From: Rhizobium etli_C
GTDB lineage: Bacteria; Pseudomonadota; Alphaproteobacteria; Rhizobiales; Rhizobiaceae
DNA: 64,000 nt
Assembly (NCBI RefSeq): GCF_014198605.1
Contig: NZ_JACIHU010000009.1
Reading direction: 5' to 3' (one strand)
A model generated the notes under the pieces. It saw only the letters and a list, made by a program, of their open reading frames with translations. It was not told where the DNA came from and ran no database searches. Shown piece after piece: positions 7,723 through 16,676 of this stretch. Within the stretch, counting starts at the first letter, position 1, and each line of letters begins with the position of its first letter. The translations under genes and the position numbers were made by a program.

Positions 7723-8850
7723 TCAGCCGATCCTCTTCCGGGTGCTGCGCGCCGCGAGCACGAACATGATGGCGCCGATCGTCAGCATGACGGCAATGGC
7801 TTGAACGAACATCGGCCAGATGTCGCCGGCGAGAAACACCGTCTGCAGACTGGGGATCAGGTAACGCGCCGGCACGATGAAGGTGATCCACTGGATGACT
7901 TCAGGCATGGAGTTGATCTCGAACAGGAAGCCGGACAGCAGGAAGGCCGGCAGAAAAGCGGAGATCAGTGCCAGTTGCGAGGCGAGGAACTGGTTCTTCG
8001 TCGCCGTCGAGATCAACAGGCCTTGCCCCAGCGCCGGGATCAGAAAGGCGGCCGACAAGGCGTAAAGGGCGGCGACGGAGCCGCGGAACGGCACGCCGAA
8101 GAGAAAGACGGCAAGCAGCACGCAGAGCGTCATCGAGGTGAGGCCGAGCAGGAAATAGGGTAGGATCTTGCCGGCGAGCAGCTCGACCGCGGTTACCGGC
8201 GTCGCCATCATCGCCTCCATCGTGCCGCGCTCCCATTCGCGGGCGACGACCAGCGAGGTCAGAAGCGTGCCGACCAGCGTCATCACGATGGCGATCGAGC
8301 CCGGCACGAGGAAATTGCGGCTGGTCAGCTCCGGATTGAACCAGAAGCGCTGTTCGACCGCGATGGGGGGACCGGAGGAGGCGACATCCGCCTGCCTCTG
8401 CCGTTCCCAATTGGCAATGGCGCCCTGCGCATAATTCTGCACGAAGTTCGCGGTGTTCGGATCCGAGCCATCAACGATCACCTGGATGTCGGGCCGGTTG
8501 CCAGTGGTGTAGCGCGTGGTGAACTCGGCCGGAATGACGACGATGCCGCGCACCTTGCCGAGCACGAGGTCTTCCTCGAACAGGCGTCGGTCGCGGCCGA
8601 TCGCTACATCGAAATAACGCGAGGCCCGGAAGCTGGCCGCGAGATCCTGCGTCAGCGGCGTCATCTCTTCCGCGATCAAGCCGATGCGGGTGCGGGTGGT
8701 ATCGAGCGAGACGCCATAACCGAAGAGAAACAGTAGGATCAGCGGCAGCACGAAGGCGATGAGGATGCTGCTCGGATCGCGGATCGCCTGAAAGCTTTCC
8801 TTGCGCACAAGGGCAAAGAGACGCCGAAGGCGGCCGCCGGATGTGTTCAT
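7723..8850 (-). CDS. ybhS: ABC-2 type transporter permease (YbhS-like)
   Basis: The 375-residue protein is homologous in plan to its neighbour: an N-terminal helix after FQAIRDPSSILIAFVLPL, a periplasmic domain, and five C-terminal helices, with the VAREWERGTMEAMMATPV motif ahead of them. Its length matches YbhS of E. coli (about 377 residues). Its start overlaps the ybhF stop by 4 bases, so the pair is translationally coupled. Two different permeases next to one double ATPase indicate a heterodimeric channel. Gene order is identical to the enterobacterial operon, which is the main reason for the name. Confidence 0.88.
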   Translation of the reverse strand: MNTSGGRLRRLFALVRKESFQAIRDPSSILIAFVLPLILLFLFGYGVSLDTTRTRIGLIAEEMTPLTQDLAASFRASRYFDVAIGRDRRLFEEDLVLGKVRGIVVIPAEFTTRYTTGNRPDIQVIVDGSDPNTANFVQNYAQGAIANWERQRQADVASSGPPIAVEQRFWFNPELTSRNFLVPGSIAIVMTLVGTLLTSLVVAREWERGTMEAMMATPVTAVELLAGKILPYFLLGLTSMTLCVLLAVFLFGVPFRGSVAALYALSAAFLIPALGQGLLISTATKNQFLASQLALISAFLPAFLLSGFLFEINSMPEVIQWITFIVPARYLIPSLQTVFLAGDIWPMFVQAIAVMLTIGAIMFVLAARSTRKRIG

Positions 8851-10604
8851 GCCGCGTCCTCCGCTTCCGACTGCTGCACCAGCGCGATGAAGGCATCCTC
8901 CATCGTCGGGTCCGGCTGCTCTTCGGTCGCCACCCTGGCCTTCAATTCATCGGGCGAGCCGAGCGCGATCGAGCGGCCGCGATAGATCAGCGAGATGCGG
9001 TCGCAATATTCCGCCTCGTCCATGAAATGGGTGGTGACGAGCACGGTGACGCCCTTTTCGACCAATCCGTTGATATGCGTCCAGAACTCGCGCCGAGTGA
9101 TCGGGTCGACGCCCGATGTCGGTTCGTCCAGGAACAGGGCGCGCGGTTCGTGCATGACGGCGCAGGCGAGCGCCAGGCGCTGCTTGAGGCCGAGCGGCAG
9201 ATCCTTGGCGGCCTCGCGGCCATGGCGGCCGAAATCGAAGATATCGGCCATCAGCGCGATGCGCTCACGTCTGTGCTGTCCGCGAAGGCCGTAGACGCCG
9301 GCGAAGAACTCGAGGTTCTGCATGACCGTGAGATCGCCATAGAGCGAGAATTTCTGCGCCATGTAGCCGAGCTGATTGCGCGCCTCGGCGGCATCGCGGC
9401 GAAGATCGAAACCGGCGACGCGGCCTTCGCCGCCGGTCGGCTTCAACAGGCCGCAGAGCATCTTGAAGGTGGTGGATTTGCCGGCGCCGTTCGGGCCGAG
9501 CAGGCCGAAGATCTCGCCGCGGCGGATGTCGAAGCTGATGTCCTCGGCGGCGGTGAAATCGCCGAAGCGCTTGGTCAGGCCCCTGGCCTCGATCACCGGC
9601 CGGTCGCCCTCGGCCTTCAGCGGTTCTTGCGCCTCGGCGAGCCTGGAGCGGCCGCCGGGGCCGCCGCCCAGCATATCGACAAAGGCATCCTCGAAGCGGG
9701 GCGTGGCGGCAGTGAGCGTTGCACTGCCGCCGGCAGTGTCGATATCGGGTTTCATGTCCTTTGCCGCAACGAGACGGATCGCTTCGCCCTGGATCACGCC
9801 GTCGATGACACCATTGGCTTCAAGGAGTTCGGCGAGCACCTGCCGACGGCGACCTTTGACGCCGGATACTCTGAAGACCCGGTCGCTCATGCGCTCGGTC
9901 ATCTCTTCGGGTTTGCCTGAAAAAAGCAGCTTGCCCTGGTTCAGGAGCAGCACGTGGTCGCAGGCTTCGGCCTCGTCGAGGTAGGCGGTCGACCAGAGCA
10001 CGCCGATACCTTCTCTCGTCAGGTTCTCGACCATCTTCCACAGGTCGCGCCGCGAAATCGGGTCGACGCCGACGCCCGGCTCGTCGAGCAGCAGCAGACG
10101 CGGCTTCTTCAGAAGCGCGCAGGCAAGGCCGAGCTTCTGCTTCATGCCGCCGGAGAGTTTGCCGGCCAGCCGGCCGGTGAAGCGTTTGAGATCGGTGAAG
10201 CTCAGCAATTCGTCGAAGGTGCTCGCGCGTTCGATCTTCGGCAGGCCGCGCAGATCGGCGTAGAGATCGAGATTTTCCTGCACCGAGAGGTCTTCATAGA
10301 GGCCGAAGCGCTGCGGCATGTAGCCGATCGCCGCCTGGATGCCGGCGGCATTCTTCCTGGTGTCGAAGCCGAGAACCTCCACCGTTCCGCTGTCGGGCAG
10401 CATCAGCCCGGTCATCAAGCGGATCAGCGTCGTCTTGCCGGCGCCATCGGGGCCGACGAGGCCGGTGATCGCACCGCCGGCGATCGTGCCGGAGACGCTG
10501 TCAAGAGCAGGGGGAGCGTCGCTGAAACGTTTGGTGACGGCGTCGATCCGGACGAGCGGGCTGTTGTCCCAACCTGTCTGGGAGGCGGTCTCGGCGGCGG
10601 TCAT
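8847..10604 (-). CDS. ybhF: Double-ATPase ABC transporter subunit (YbhF-like)
   Basis: The 585-residue protein contains two complete ABC ATPase modules. The first has Walker A GPDGAGKTT near residue 55, signature LSGGMKQKLGLACAL near 155 and Walker B LLLLDEP. The second has Walker A GPNGAGKSTT near 375, the altered signature LPLGLKQRLALACA and Walker B ALFLDEP. The length equals E. coli YbhF (578). It would power the two ABC-2 permeases downstream. The second signature (LPLGL instead of LSGGQ) is usual for this family branch. It overlaps ybhG upstream and ybhS downstream by 4 bases each. Confidence 0.92.
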   Translation of the reverse strand: MTAAETASQTGWDNSPLVRIDAVTKRFSDAPPALDSVSGTIAGGAITGLVGPDGAGKTTLIRLMTGLMLPDSGTVEVLGFDTRKNAAGIQAAIGYMPQRFGLYEDLSVQENLDLYADLRGLPKIERASTFDELLSFTDLKRFTGRLAGKLSGGMKQKLGLACALLKKPRLLLLDEPGVGVDPISRRDLWKMVENLTREGIGVLWSTAYLDEAEACDHVLLLNQGKLLFSGKPEEMTERMSDRVFRVSGVKGRRRQVLAELLEANGVIDGVIQGEAIRLVAAKDMKPDIDTAGGSATLTAATPRFEDAFVDMLGGGPGGRSRLAEAQEPLKAEGDRPVIEARGLTKRFGDFTAAEDISFDIRRGEIFGLLGPNGAGKSTTFKMLCGLLKPTGGEGRVAGFDLRRDAAEARNQLGYMAQKFSLYGDLTVMQNLEFFAGVYGLRGQHRRERIALMADIFDFGRHGREAAKDLPLGLKQRLALACAVMHEPRALFLDEPTSGVDPITRREFWTHINGLVEKGVTVLVTTHFMDEAEYCDRISLIYRGRSIALGSPDELKARVATEEQPDPTMEDAFIALVQQSEAEDAA

Positions 10605-11614
10605 TGTCCGCCTGCCGCAGGCTGGGAAAGTCGCACGGTGACCGGCATGCCCTGGCGCAGATCCGGGCCGGGCTTGTCGATGACGATCCTCAGGCGATAG
10701 ACGAGATCGGTCCTGAGCTCCGGCGTCTCCACTGATTTCGGCGTGAATTCGGCAACGGGCGAGATGAAGCCGATCGTTCCCTCGTAGGGCTTCTCCGGCG
10801 CCGTATCGGAGGCGACGGAGACCTTCATGCCGGGGTGGATGCGGCCGAGATCGGGCTCGGCGACATAGCTGCGCACCCAGACGGGCTCGGTCCGGGAGAG
10901 CACGAAGACGGTATCGGCCGGCGAGACGATCGCGCCGTTCTCGCGCACCCGGGAGAGGATGATGCCATCGTTCGGCGCGCGCAGCTCGGTGTCGGCGAGA
11001 GAGGTGCGGGCCGAGGCGAGCGTTGCCTCGGCGGCCTTCAGCTGGGCGTCGGCGGCGGCGATATCCTCGACGCGCGAGCCTTCCTCAAGCAGTTTCAGCG
11101 CCTCATTGGCGGACTGGGAGCGGGCGGCGGCCATTGCCTTTGCAGCGGTCGCCTGATCGAGGCTCGCCTCGGAAATCGTGCCATGCGGGCGAAGTTGGCG
11201 GGCGCGTTCATAGGCGAGGTTGGCGTTTTCAAGATCGGCGAGGCTCTCGTCATAGGCGGCACGCGCCTGGGCGATTTCGGTCGGCCGCGGGCCGGCCTTC
11301 AGCTTGTCGAGCGTTGCGCGAAGGGCTGCGGCATTGGCCTCGCCCGAGCGGACGGCGAACTCATAGGGCGCGGCGTCGAGCTTCGCCAGGACCGCATCCC
11401 TCTTGACGACATCGCCCTCGTCGACGCGGAGCTCGGAGAGGCGGCCGCTGACGCGAAAGCCGAGCGAGACCTGGCGGATGTCGACATTGCCGTAAAGGAC
11501 GAATTCGCGGCGGGCCTCGGGCAGCCAGCCGAGCTTCTCGGGCAGGCCGTACCACCATGCGCCAGCGCCGCCGGCGACAAGGATAAGGATGGCGAGGGGA
11601 AGGATGCGTTTCAT
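10601..11614 (-). CDS. ybhG: HlyD family periplasmic adaptor (YbhG-like)
   Basis: The 337-residue protein has one N-terminal membrane anchor (ILPLAILILVAGGAGAWW), a biotinyl-lipoyl half-motif (LRVDEGDVVKRDAVLAKLD), a long alpha-hairpin coiled coil between about residues 90 and 200, and beta-barrel segments (ELRAPNDGIILSR). This is the membrane-fusion-protein layout. The ATG at 11614 overlaps the cecR stop (ATGA), and an earlier in-frame start would lie inside cecR. It should join the YbhFSR inner-membrane complex to an outer-membrane channel. No TolC-type gene is near. Confidence 0.9.
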   Translation of the reverse strand: MKRILPLAILILVAGGAGAWWYGLPEKLGWLPEARREFVLYGNVDIRQVSLGFRVSGRLSELRVDEGDVVKRDAVLAKLDAAPYEFAVRSGEANAAALRATLDKLKAGPRPTEIAQARAAYDESLADLENANLAYERARQLRPHGTISEASLDQATAAKAMAAARSQSANEALKLLEEGSRVEDIAAADAQLKAAEATLASARTSLADTELRAPNDGIILSRVRENGAIVSPADTVFVLSRTEPVWVRSYVAEPDLGRIHPGMKVSVASDTAPEKPYEGTIGFISPVAEFTPKSVETPELRTDLVYRLRIVIDKPGPDLRQGMPVTVRLSQPAAGGQ

Positions 11615-12315
11615 GCTGCACCGCCTTTTGGCTGGCCGATGACTTCGGCCAGTTCGGCAGCCAGGCGCCGCAGGATCTCCACCTGCGCGGGGCCGAAGGT
11701 CTCCCATTCCATTTGGGCCAGCACGGAAGCATGGGCGAAGCGGAAGATGAGGATACTGCCGACGAGATTGAAGGTGCGCAGGCGCACATGTTCGGACGCC
11801 GGATCCTCGCGCAGTATGGCGCCGACGAGTCGGCGGCCCATCTCGATCATCGGCCGCATGATGCCCTGATAGACCCGCCTGAAAGCCTCGGTCGGCTCCA
11901 TCTGCTCGCGGATCAGAAAGCGGGCCCAGGGTTCGGATTCCTTTGCAACGAAGAGCGTCACCATGGTCTGGAGGACTTCAGTGAGGAAGGCGCGCGCCTG
12001 GGCTTCTCCGAGCGGCTCGCCGGCTGCGTCGAGCGCCATCAGATGCGCGCCGATGCGGGTCCGCATGCCGCTGACATGGGCGTCGATCCGCGTCATCAGA
12101 TATTCCGCGGTGGCGATGTAGAGGCCTTCCTTGCTGCCGAAATAATAGGGGATTGCCTGCAGGTTGACGCCGGCGGCCTCGGTCAGCTGGCGGGTCGAAG
12201 CGCCATCAAAGCCGTAGCGCCCGAATACGTCGAGAGCGGCCGTCAGCATCTTCTGGCGCGCGATCTCGGCGCGGGCGGAGGTTGGTGGGTTTTGGGTATC
12301 GTTGTTCGGGGTCAT
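11611..12315 (-). CDS. cecR: TetR family regulator (CecR-like)
   Basis: The 234-residue protein has a TetR helix-turn-helix at residues about 20-65 (MLTAALDVFGRYGFDGASTRQLTEAAGVN then IPYYFGSKEGLY) and the longer C-terminal domain of the CecR/YbiH group. It is first in a five-gene operon ordered like E. coli cecR-ybhGFSR, where it controls the operon. A strong promoter lies immediately upstream, with an imperfect palindrome across its -35 box, so autoregulation is likely. The ATG at 12315 is only 6 bases beyond the -10 box, so the message may be leaderless. Confidence 0.88.
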   Translation of the reverse strand: MTPNNDTQNPPTSARAEIARQKMLTAALDVFGRYGFDGASTRQLTEAAGVNLQAIPYYFGSKEGLYIATAEYLMTRIDAHVSGMRTRIGAHLMALDAAGEPLGEAQARAFLTEVLQTMVTLFVAKESEPWARFLIREQMEPTEAFRRVYQGIMRPMIEMGRRLVGAILREDPASEHVRLRTFNLVGSILIFRFAHASVLAQMEWETFGPAQVEILRRLAAELAEVIGQPKGGAA

Positions 12316-12321
12316 GACGGA

Positions 12322-12359
12322 TTTATAGCACCAACATCAAAATCAGTCAATCGAATGAT
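12322..12359 (-). promoter_or_regulatory. cecR operon promoter and candidate operator
   Basis: On the minus strand TTGACT (12350-12345) and TATAAA (12327-12322) are separated by exactly 17 bases, close to the vegetative consensus. The sequence ATCAGTCAATCGAATGAT at 12342-12359 is an imperfect palindrome (14 of 18 positions symmetric) that covers the -35 box. It is the natural site for CecR binding. The operator is inferred; the promoter is seen directly. Confidence 0.7.
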
Positions 12360-12695
12360 ATATATCCGGATGCGTTTTGGCAGGAGAGGGAGCGGAACCT
12401 GCGAGGCGGTGGTAAAGGACGGGGAGGTTGCGGGGCAGACCGAGCTTTCCTGCTCGAGGCAGTCGAGATTTTCAGGTCGGCAAGATGTGCCGGCAGGGAA
12501 AAGCAATGAAGCCCGTGCAAACGGACCTCTCAGGGAGCTTGGGGTGGCTGCTAACAGTAGCGCTGTGGAATCGCTAATTTCGACACTAGTATGTCTGGGG
12601 TCGTCCGCCGCGGAATGACTATCCCGCCGTTTTTCTCGTTATACGCTCATTTTTTGACACAAAACTGCCTTGCTCCTTCCGTATCGCCAAGTGCG
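12360..12695. other. Gene-poor intergenic stretch upstream of cecR
   Basis: Apart from the cecR promoter at the left edge I see no supported gene. Reading frames here are short, arginine-rich and lack ribosome sites. Confidence 0.45.
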
Positions 12696-12848
12696 ATGCG
12701 TATCCAAATCTATATTATCGCGCTCCTGCTGAGCGCCATTATGTGGTCGATCTCGTTCGACGCGGCGCGAGAGTCCTATCATGCTGCCCAGAGTGCGGGA
12801 TTGATGCCCAATTTGCACATCAACAAAAAGCTGGATCGCATTCTGTAG
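12696..12848 (+). CDS. Possible 50-residue membrane peptide
   Basis: From the ATG at 12696 the frame encodes one hydrophobic helix (IYIIALLLSAIMWSISF) followed by a short polar tail ending LHINKKLDRIL. The single-helix plan with a charged tail looks like a small membrane protein. No convincing ribosome site is present, and a 35-residue in-frame extension upstream has no clear character. No family is recognised. It could equally be a chance frame. Confidence 0.3.
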   Translation: MRIQIYIIALLLSAIMWSISFDAARESYHAAQSAGLMPNLHINKKLDRIL

Positions 12849-13125
12849 ACTGCGGGCCAGCGTTCACATCATTGGCATTGCGTGTTGGTCGCGGCGTATC
12901 GGCCGGCGGAGGCGTTTGCCATGGGTGCGGGGCGCTGTGCGGTCCTCAAATCCTCGAAAGCCGGAGAAAGTCAAATTTCGTAAAATTTGACCGATCCGCT
13001 TAAAAGCACTGCAAATCCTAGCGTGTAGAGTGGTCTCATGAAAGCGGCCGAGGCGTGGACAGACGCGTCGATCGTTTGGAACCGAACGGAGCGAAAGCCC
13101 GCCGATCCACAAATGGGGACTCGAC

Positions 13126-13440
13126 ATGCATAGAACACTTGCCGCCATCGCCTTGACTTTGACCGTCAATGCCGCTGCCGGGCCGGCCTTCGCCGTCGGC
13201 CCCGCCAGCCTCGCACGCGACCTGACGCACACGTCCGCCATCGGCCATTCGCCGGAGGTTCCGCTGACGACACGCGCCGGTTTCGTGCGCCCGGTCGTTC
13301 CTTTCGTTCTGCGCAGCCCTGCTGTGGTCGAGGGTCAGAGTTACGATCTCAAGACCTATTCGCAGAGCCTGACTGCCGTTGTCGACTATGTGTGGTGGAA
13401 GACGGTCGACGCAGTGCAGGCGGCGACGTTTCCGCGCTGA
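13126..13440 (+). CDS. Small secreted protein related to the BTLCP N-terminus
   Basis: The 104-residue product has a signal peptide (LAAIALTLTVNAAAGPAFA). The next 40 residues follow the pattern GPASLARDLTHTSA, which resembles GPAGFARGLTSGSA in the BTLCP protein encoded at 26366, and both continue into a proline- and valine-rich segment. The cysteine, histidine and aspartate of the protease are absent because the chain stops before them. It may be a short paralog that kept only the leader region, or an independent secreted protein. It stands alone between gene-poor stretches. Function is unknown. Confidence 0.6.
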   Translation: MHRTLAAIALTLTVNAAAGPAFAVGPASLARDLTHTSAIGHSPEVPLTTRAGFVRPVVPFVLRSPAVVEGQSYDLKTYSQSLTAVVDYVWWKTVDAVQAATFPR

Positions 13441-13606
13441 GATCATCTTGCGCTGCCTGAGGCGCGGCCTGCGTAACTGGTAGATATCATTGTCGTACCA
13501 ATGGGCGCTTGCTGTGGGTAGCGGTTACGCCCCGGAAGGTCCTTAACGGGTTGCCAAGGCCCGCGCGCGCGCTCAAAAACATCTGGTCATCGGGGTGGAA
13601 GGCATC

Positions 13607-13915
13607 ATGGTTGATCAGATCTCTCTTTCCGGGCTGTCGGAAGAAAGCTGGCGGGCGGTCATCGAAGCGCTGGCAGCGGCAGGCTGGTCCGTGCGGAAAG
13701 GCGGCGGCCTGGACTTCTCCTGGGCTGCAGTCGAACGCGACGGGATGCGGATCGATATGGAATATGATGCATGGCAGGAGGGCGAAATGGTCTTTGCCAA
13801 GGCGGATGTGTCCATAATAAGTGGCGATCTTCCTGCCCAGTTGCTTGCAAAACTGGAAATCGGACGTTCCCTCGTTGATGCGGCGCCGGACGGTGAGCGA
13901 ACACGCATCTCGTGA
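13607..13915 (+). CDS. Hypothetical cytoplasmic protein
   Basis: A 102-residue acidic protein with no signal peptide or membrane helix begins MVDQISLSGLSEESW. The ATG at 13607 has GGAAGG five bases upstream; a GTG at 13595 is an alternative. It contains several tryptophans and alternating strand-like segments (GLDFSWAAVERDGMRIDMEYDAW). I do not recognise the family. It lies between two other small hypothetical genes on the same strand. Confidence 0.6.
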   Translation: MVDQISLSGLSEESWRAVIEALAAAGWSVRKGGGLDFSWAAVERDGMRIDMEYDAWQEGEMVFAKADVSIISGDLPAQLLAKLEIGRSLVDAAPDGERTRIS

Positions 13916-13982
13916 CTATCGGTGGCTTGCGATTACAGAGGTCGATGCGCCCACAACCCCTCAACTCGTGGATCGTCGAGCA

Positions 13983-14282
13983 ATGAGAAGTCTTGCACTT
14001 ACAGTTTGCGCTGTCTTTTCAGTCCTGGCTCTGAGCGGCGGCATTTTGCTCGGCGCTTTCCTGATGATGAGTCCTTCAGGCGGCGGCTTCTTTCCCAACC
14101 TTGGAGCTGTTCTGGGGCTACTGGTCCTCGGTACCGGAAATCTGGTCTCGAGCTTCTGCAATGGTATCTATTGGTGCTTCGCCAGGGCCCCTCGTTGGCT
14201 TGGAATGGTTGCGCTGGCACAGAGCCTGCCCACGCTCCTGTTTGCAGGATTGCTCATATTTGGGATGGACCCCATGTGGTGA
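13983..14282 (+). CDS. Hypothetical membrane protein, three helices
   Basis: The 99-residue product starts MRSLALTVCAVFSVLALSGG and shows three hydrophobic segments (about residues 4-28, 38-58 and 72-92) with short loops. The ATG at 13983 is chosen because it starts directly at the first helix; an in-frame start at 13821 would overlap the preceding gene extensively. No family is recognised. It is probably an inner-membrane protein. Confidence 0.5.
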   Translation: MRSLALTVCAVFSVLALSGGILLGAFLMMSPSGGGFFPNLGAVLGLLVLGTGNLVSSFCNGIYWCFARAPRWLGMVALAQSLPTLLFAGLLIFGMDPMW

Positions 14283-14422
14283 TCTGGGGAGCGATATTGG
14301 TCATGGACGGTATGCCTGAGAAAAGCTGCCTAATCCTGCGTGGCTAGAAATGGCCGGGCTTCCCAAGACTGCCCAAACCACGTCACGGGGGCCGGTTCGA
14401 ACGAGGTGAAAATCATCCGGAT

Positions 14423-15439
14423 CTAGCCGTCGAGTTGGCCGCGCACATCGAGATACCATTCGACGAAAGCCTTGACGCCGACGTCCAAGGTCGTTGCCGG
14501 TTTGTAGCCCGTCAGCGCGACAAGCAGATCGGGGGCGGCGAAGGTGCGCGGCACATCGCCCTTCTGCATCGCCAGCATCTGGCGAATGGCAGGCTGGCCG
14601 AGTGCCTTTTCCACCGTCTCGACGAAATCCATCAGGCTTATCGGCTGGCCACCGCCGATATTGACGACGCGGAAGGGCGCCTGGCGCGAAAGCGTTTCGA
14701 CCGCCGCGTCGTCGAGGCGATTTTCCTCGCCGGGCGCAATTGCCGACAATCTGACAATCGCTTCGACAAGGTCATCGATATAGGTGAAATCACGGCTCAT
14801 ATTGCCTTCGCCGTAGATCTCGATCGGCTGGCCCTCGAGCATGTTCTTGGCGAATTTGAACAGTGCCATATCGGGCCGGCCCCATGGGCCGTAGACGGTG
14901 AAGAAGCGGAAGGCCGTCGTCGGAATCTTGTGAAGATGGGCATAGCTGTGCGCCATCAGCTCCATCGATTTTTTCGTCGCGGCGTAAATGGTCAGCGGCT
15001 CGTCGGCGCGATCGGTCTCGCGGAAGGGGACGGTCGCGTTGGCGCCATAGATCGATGATGTCGAGGCCAGCATCAGATGGCGGACTTCGACCCGCCGGGC
15101 GATTTCCATGATGTTCCACGAGCCTTCGACGTTCGAATGTAGATAGGCTTCGGGATTTTCCAGGCTGTAGCGGACGCCGGCCTGTGCGGCGAGGTGGATC
15201 AGGATGTCGGGCTTGGCCGCGAGGACAGCCGCCTCTAGCGCCGGCCGGTCCTCGAGCATCGCGATGACCGGTTTGAAGGCCGGGAACTGGGAGAGGGCCG
15301 CATGGCGCATCTCCTTGAGCTTGACGTTGTAATAGGGAGTGAGGCCGTCGAAGCCCGTTACCTCATGCCCCTCCTGCAGCAGGCGCCTGGCCAGATGAAA
15401 ACCGATGAAACCGGCCGTCCCTGTAATGAAGTAGCGCAT
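14423..15439 (-). CDS. lpsL: UDP-glucuronate 4-epimerase (LpsL-like)
   Basis: This 338-residue extended short-chain dehydrogenase carries the NAD-binding motif TGTAGFIGFHLA at the N-terminus, ASTSSIYG, and the catalytic YxxxK as Y152 and K156. The YGPWGRPDMALFKF segment and overall length fit UDP-glucuronate epimerases such as LpsL of rhizobia, which convert UDP-glucuronate to UDP-galacturonate in the cytoplasm. It would use the product of the UDP-glucose dehydrogenase encoded at 24716. The ATG at 15439 begins MRYFITG. Confusion with other GDP- or UDP-sugar epimerases is possible, but the motif set favours the uronate branch. Confidence 0.85.
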   Translation of the reverse strand: MRYFITGTAGFIGFHLARRLLQEGHEVTGFDGLTPYYNVKLKEMRHAALSQFPAFKPVIAMLEDRPALEAAVLAAKPDILIHLAAQAGVRYSLENPEAYLHSNVEGSWNIMEIARRVEVRHLMLASTSSIYGANATVPFRETDRADEPLTIYAATKKSMELMAHSYAHLHKIPTTAFRFFTVYGPWGRPDMALFKFAKNMLEGQPIEIYGEGNMSRDFTYIDDLVEAIVRLSAIAPGEENRLDDAAVETLSRQAPFRVVNIGGGQPISLMDFVETVEKALGQPAIRQMLAMQKGDVPRTFAAPDLLVALTGYKPATTLDVGVKAFVEWYLDVRGQLDG

Positions 15440-15712
15440 TCCCACCTTTTCTTGGCCCCCTGCCGACGGCAAAGAGCCGATTCCGTATCACGTGACCCCC
15501 CTTACAAGATAAGAAGAGGCCGAGTCGATAGGTCTTTGAGGGAGAAGACTGCGGCACCCATGCGGGTTTCACGGGCGTCGGCGCGGTCTACTTGGCGGAT
15601 GCCATCGATACTGCTCATCTGCCGGGATGAGCGTCCGATTGTCATGCTGCGTTGCAACATGCCGGCCTGCATGTTATGCCCGCCCAGTCGTTGGCAAGCG
15701 GAATCGGGATCG

Positions 15713-16663
15713 ATGCGAGATATAATCTATTGGATTATCTGCGCATTTCTGACCCTTGCCATTGCCATCGTGTCGCTGCGCTATGTCACGAACTTCTGGC
15801 TGTTGTCCTTTGTCTACAGCTTTCAGATTCATCTCGGGGTCATCTTTGTTGCCGCCGGTCTCGTCATTCTGGCAGTCAAGAGGCAGATTTACGGCCTGGT
15901 TCTTCTGCTCGCCTCGCTTTTTCTCACCGCTCACGGTTTCGTCATGCTGCGCGAATTTGCACAGGATGACCAGCGGTCGGGTGCCGCGCCGCTTTTCCGT
16001 CTGATGTCGTTCAACATCGCCATCGACAATTGGAAAAACTCGACGGCGCTTGCCGACATGGTGATCGCTTCGAACGCCGATGTCGTCAATTTGCTGGAAG
16101 CCAAGCCGCTGACATTTCATCTGCAGCGATTGTTCAAGGCCTATCCCTATCATATCGGCTGCGACAACGGCAAAGATAGCTGTGATACGCTGGTCCTGTC
16201 CAAACGGCCGTTTGTGATGCGGCAGGTCGCAAGTATTGGCAGTCTCAGGAAAGACAGGTTGGTGGTATCAAGCGTCGACTTCGGCGGCCAAGCCATCAAT
16301 CTCGTGTCGGCGCATCTGTCGAAACCCTATTACGACGACTACCAGATGGGGGAACTGGATGACCTCGGCAAGGCGCTCGGTTCGATTTCCGGCCCTCTGG
16401 TGCTGTCCGGCGACTTCAATTCGTCGGCCATCGCGCCCAGCATCCAGGGTCTTCTCCGCGAACAGAAACTGAAGACGCTTGCACCTGAACCGGCGACATG
16501 GCCGATCGCAGCAGGCGCCTTCGGGATCGCCATCGACCACATATTCGCGCGGGCGCCGCTTCGCCTGATCTCGCTCAAACGTCTCGACGACAATCTCGGC
16601 TCGAACCATTCCGGTCTGATCGCCGAATTCGCTCTCGACCAGGAAACTTCACCGGTGAGGTGA
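15713..16663 (+). CDS. Membrane-anchored endonuclease/exonuclease/phosphatase family protein
   Basis: The 316-residue protein starts with three membrane helices (about residues 3-90), then a periplasmic EEP-fold domain. Visible active-site elements are LMSFNIAIDN, the metal-binding glutamate in LLEAKP, the SGDFNSS motif, and the terminal LGSNHSGLIAEF holding the catalytic histidine. The ATG at 15713 lies directly before the first helix; the longer upstream frame overlaps the lpsL promoter and is basic and low in character. Members cleave phosphodiester or phosphomonoester bonds in nucleic acids or lipids. The substrate here is unknown. Confidence 0.8.
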   Translation: MRDIIYWIICAFLTLAIAIVSLRYVTNFWLLSFVYSFQIHLGVIFVAAGLVILAVKRQIYGLVLLLASLFLTAHGFVMLREFAQDDQRSGAAPLFRLMSFNIAIDNWKNSTALADMVIASNADVVNLLEAKPLTFHLQRLFKAYPYHIGCDNGKDSCDTLVLSKRPFVMRQVASIGSLRKDRLVVSSVDFGGQAINLVSAHLSKPYYDDYQMGELDDLGKALGSISGPLVLSGDFNSSAIAPSIQGLLREQKLKTLAPEPATWPIAAGAFGIAIDHIFARAPLRLISLKRLDDNLGSNHSGLIAEFALDQETSPVR

Positions 16664-16676
16664 CGCATGCGGCAAG

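Noticed and set aside
8841..9920. Long plus-strand frame opposite the YbhF gene
   Set aside because: Antisense shadow of two intact ABC ATPase modules.
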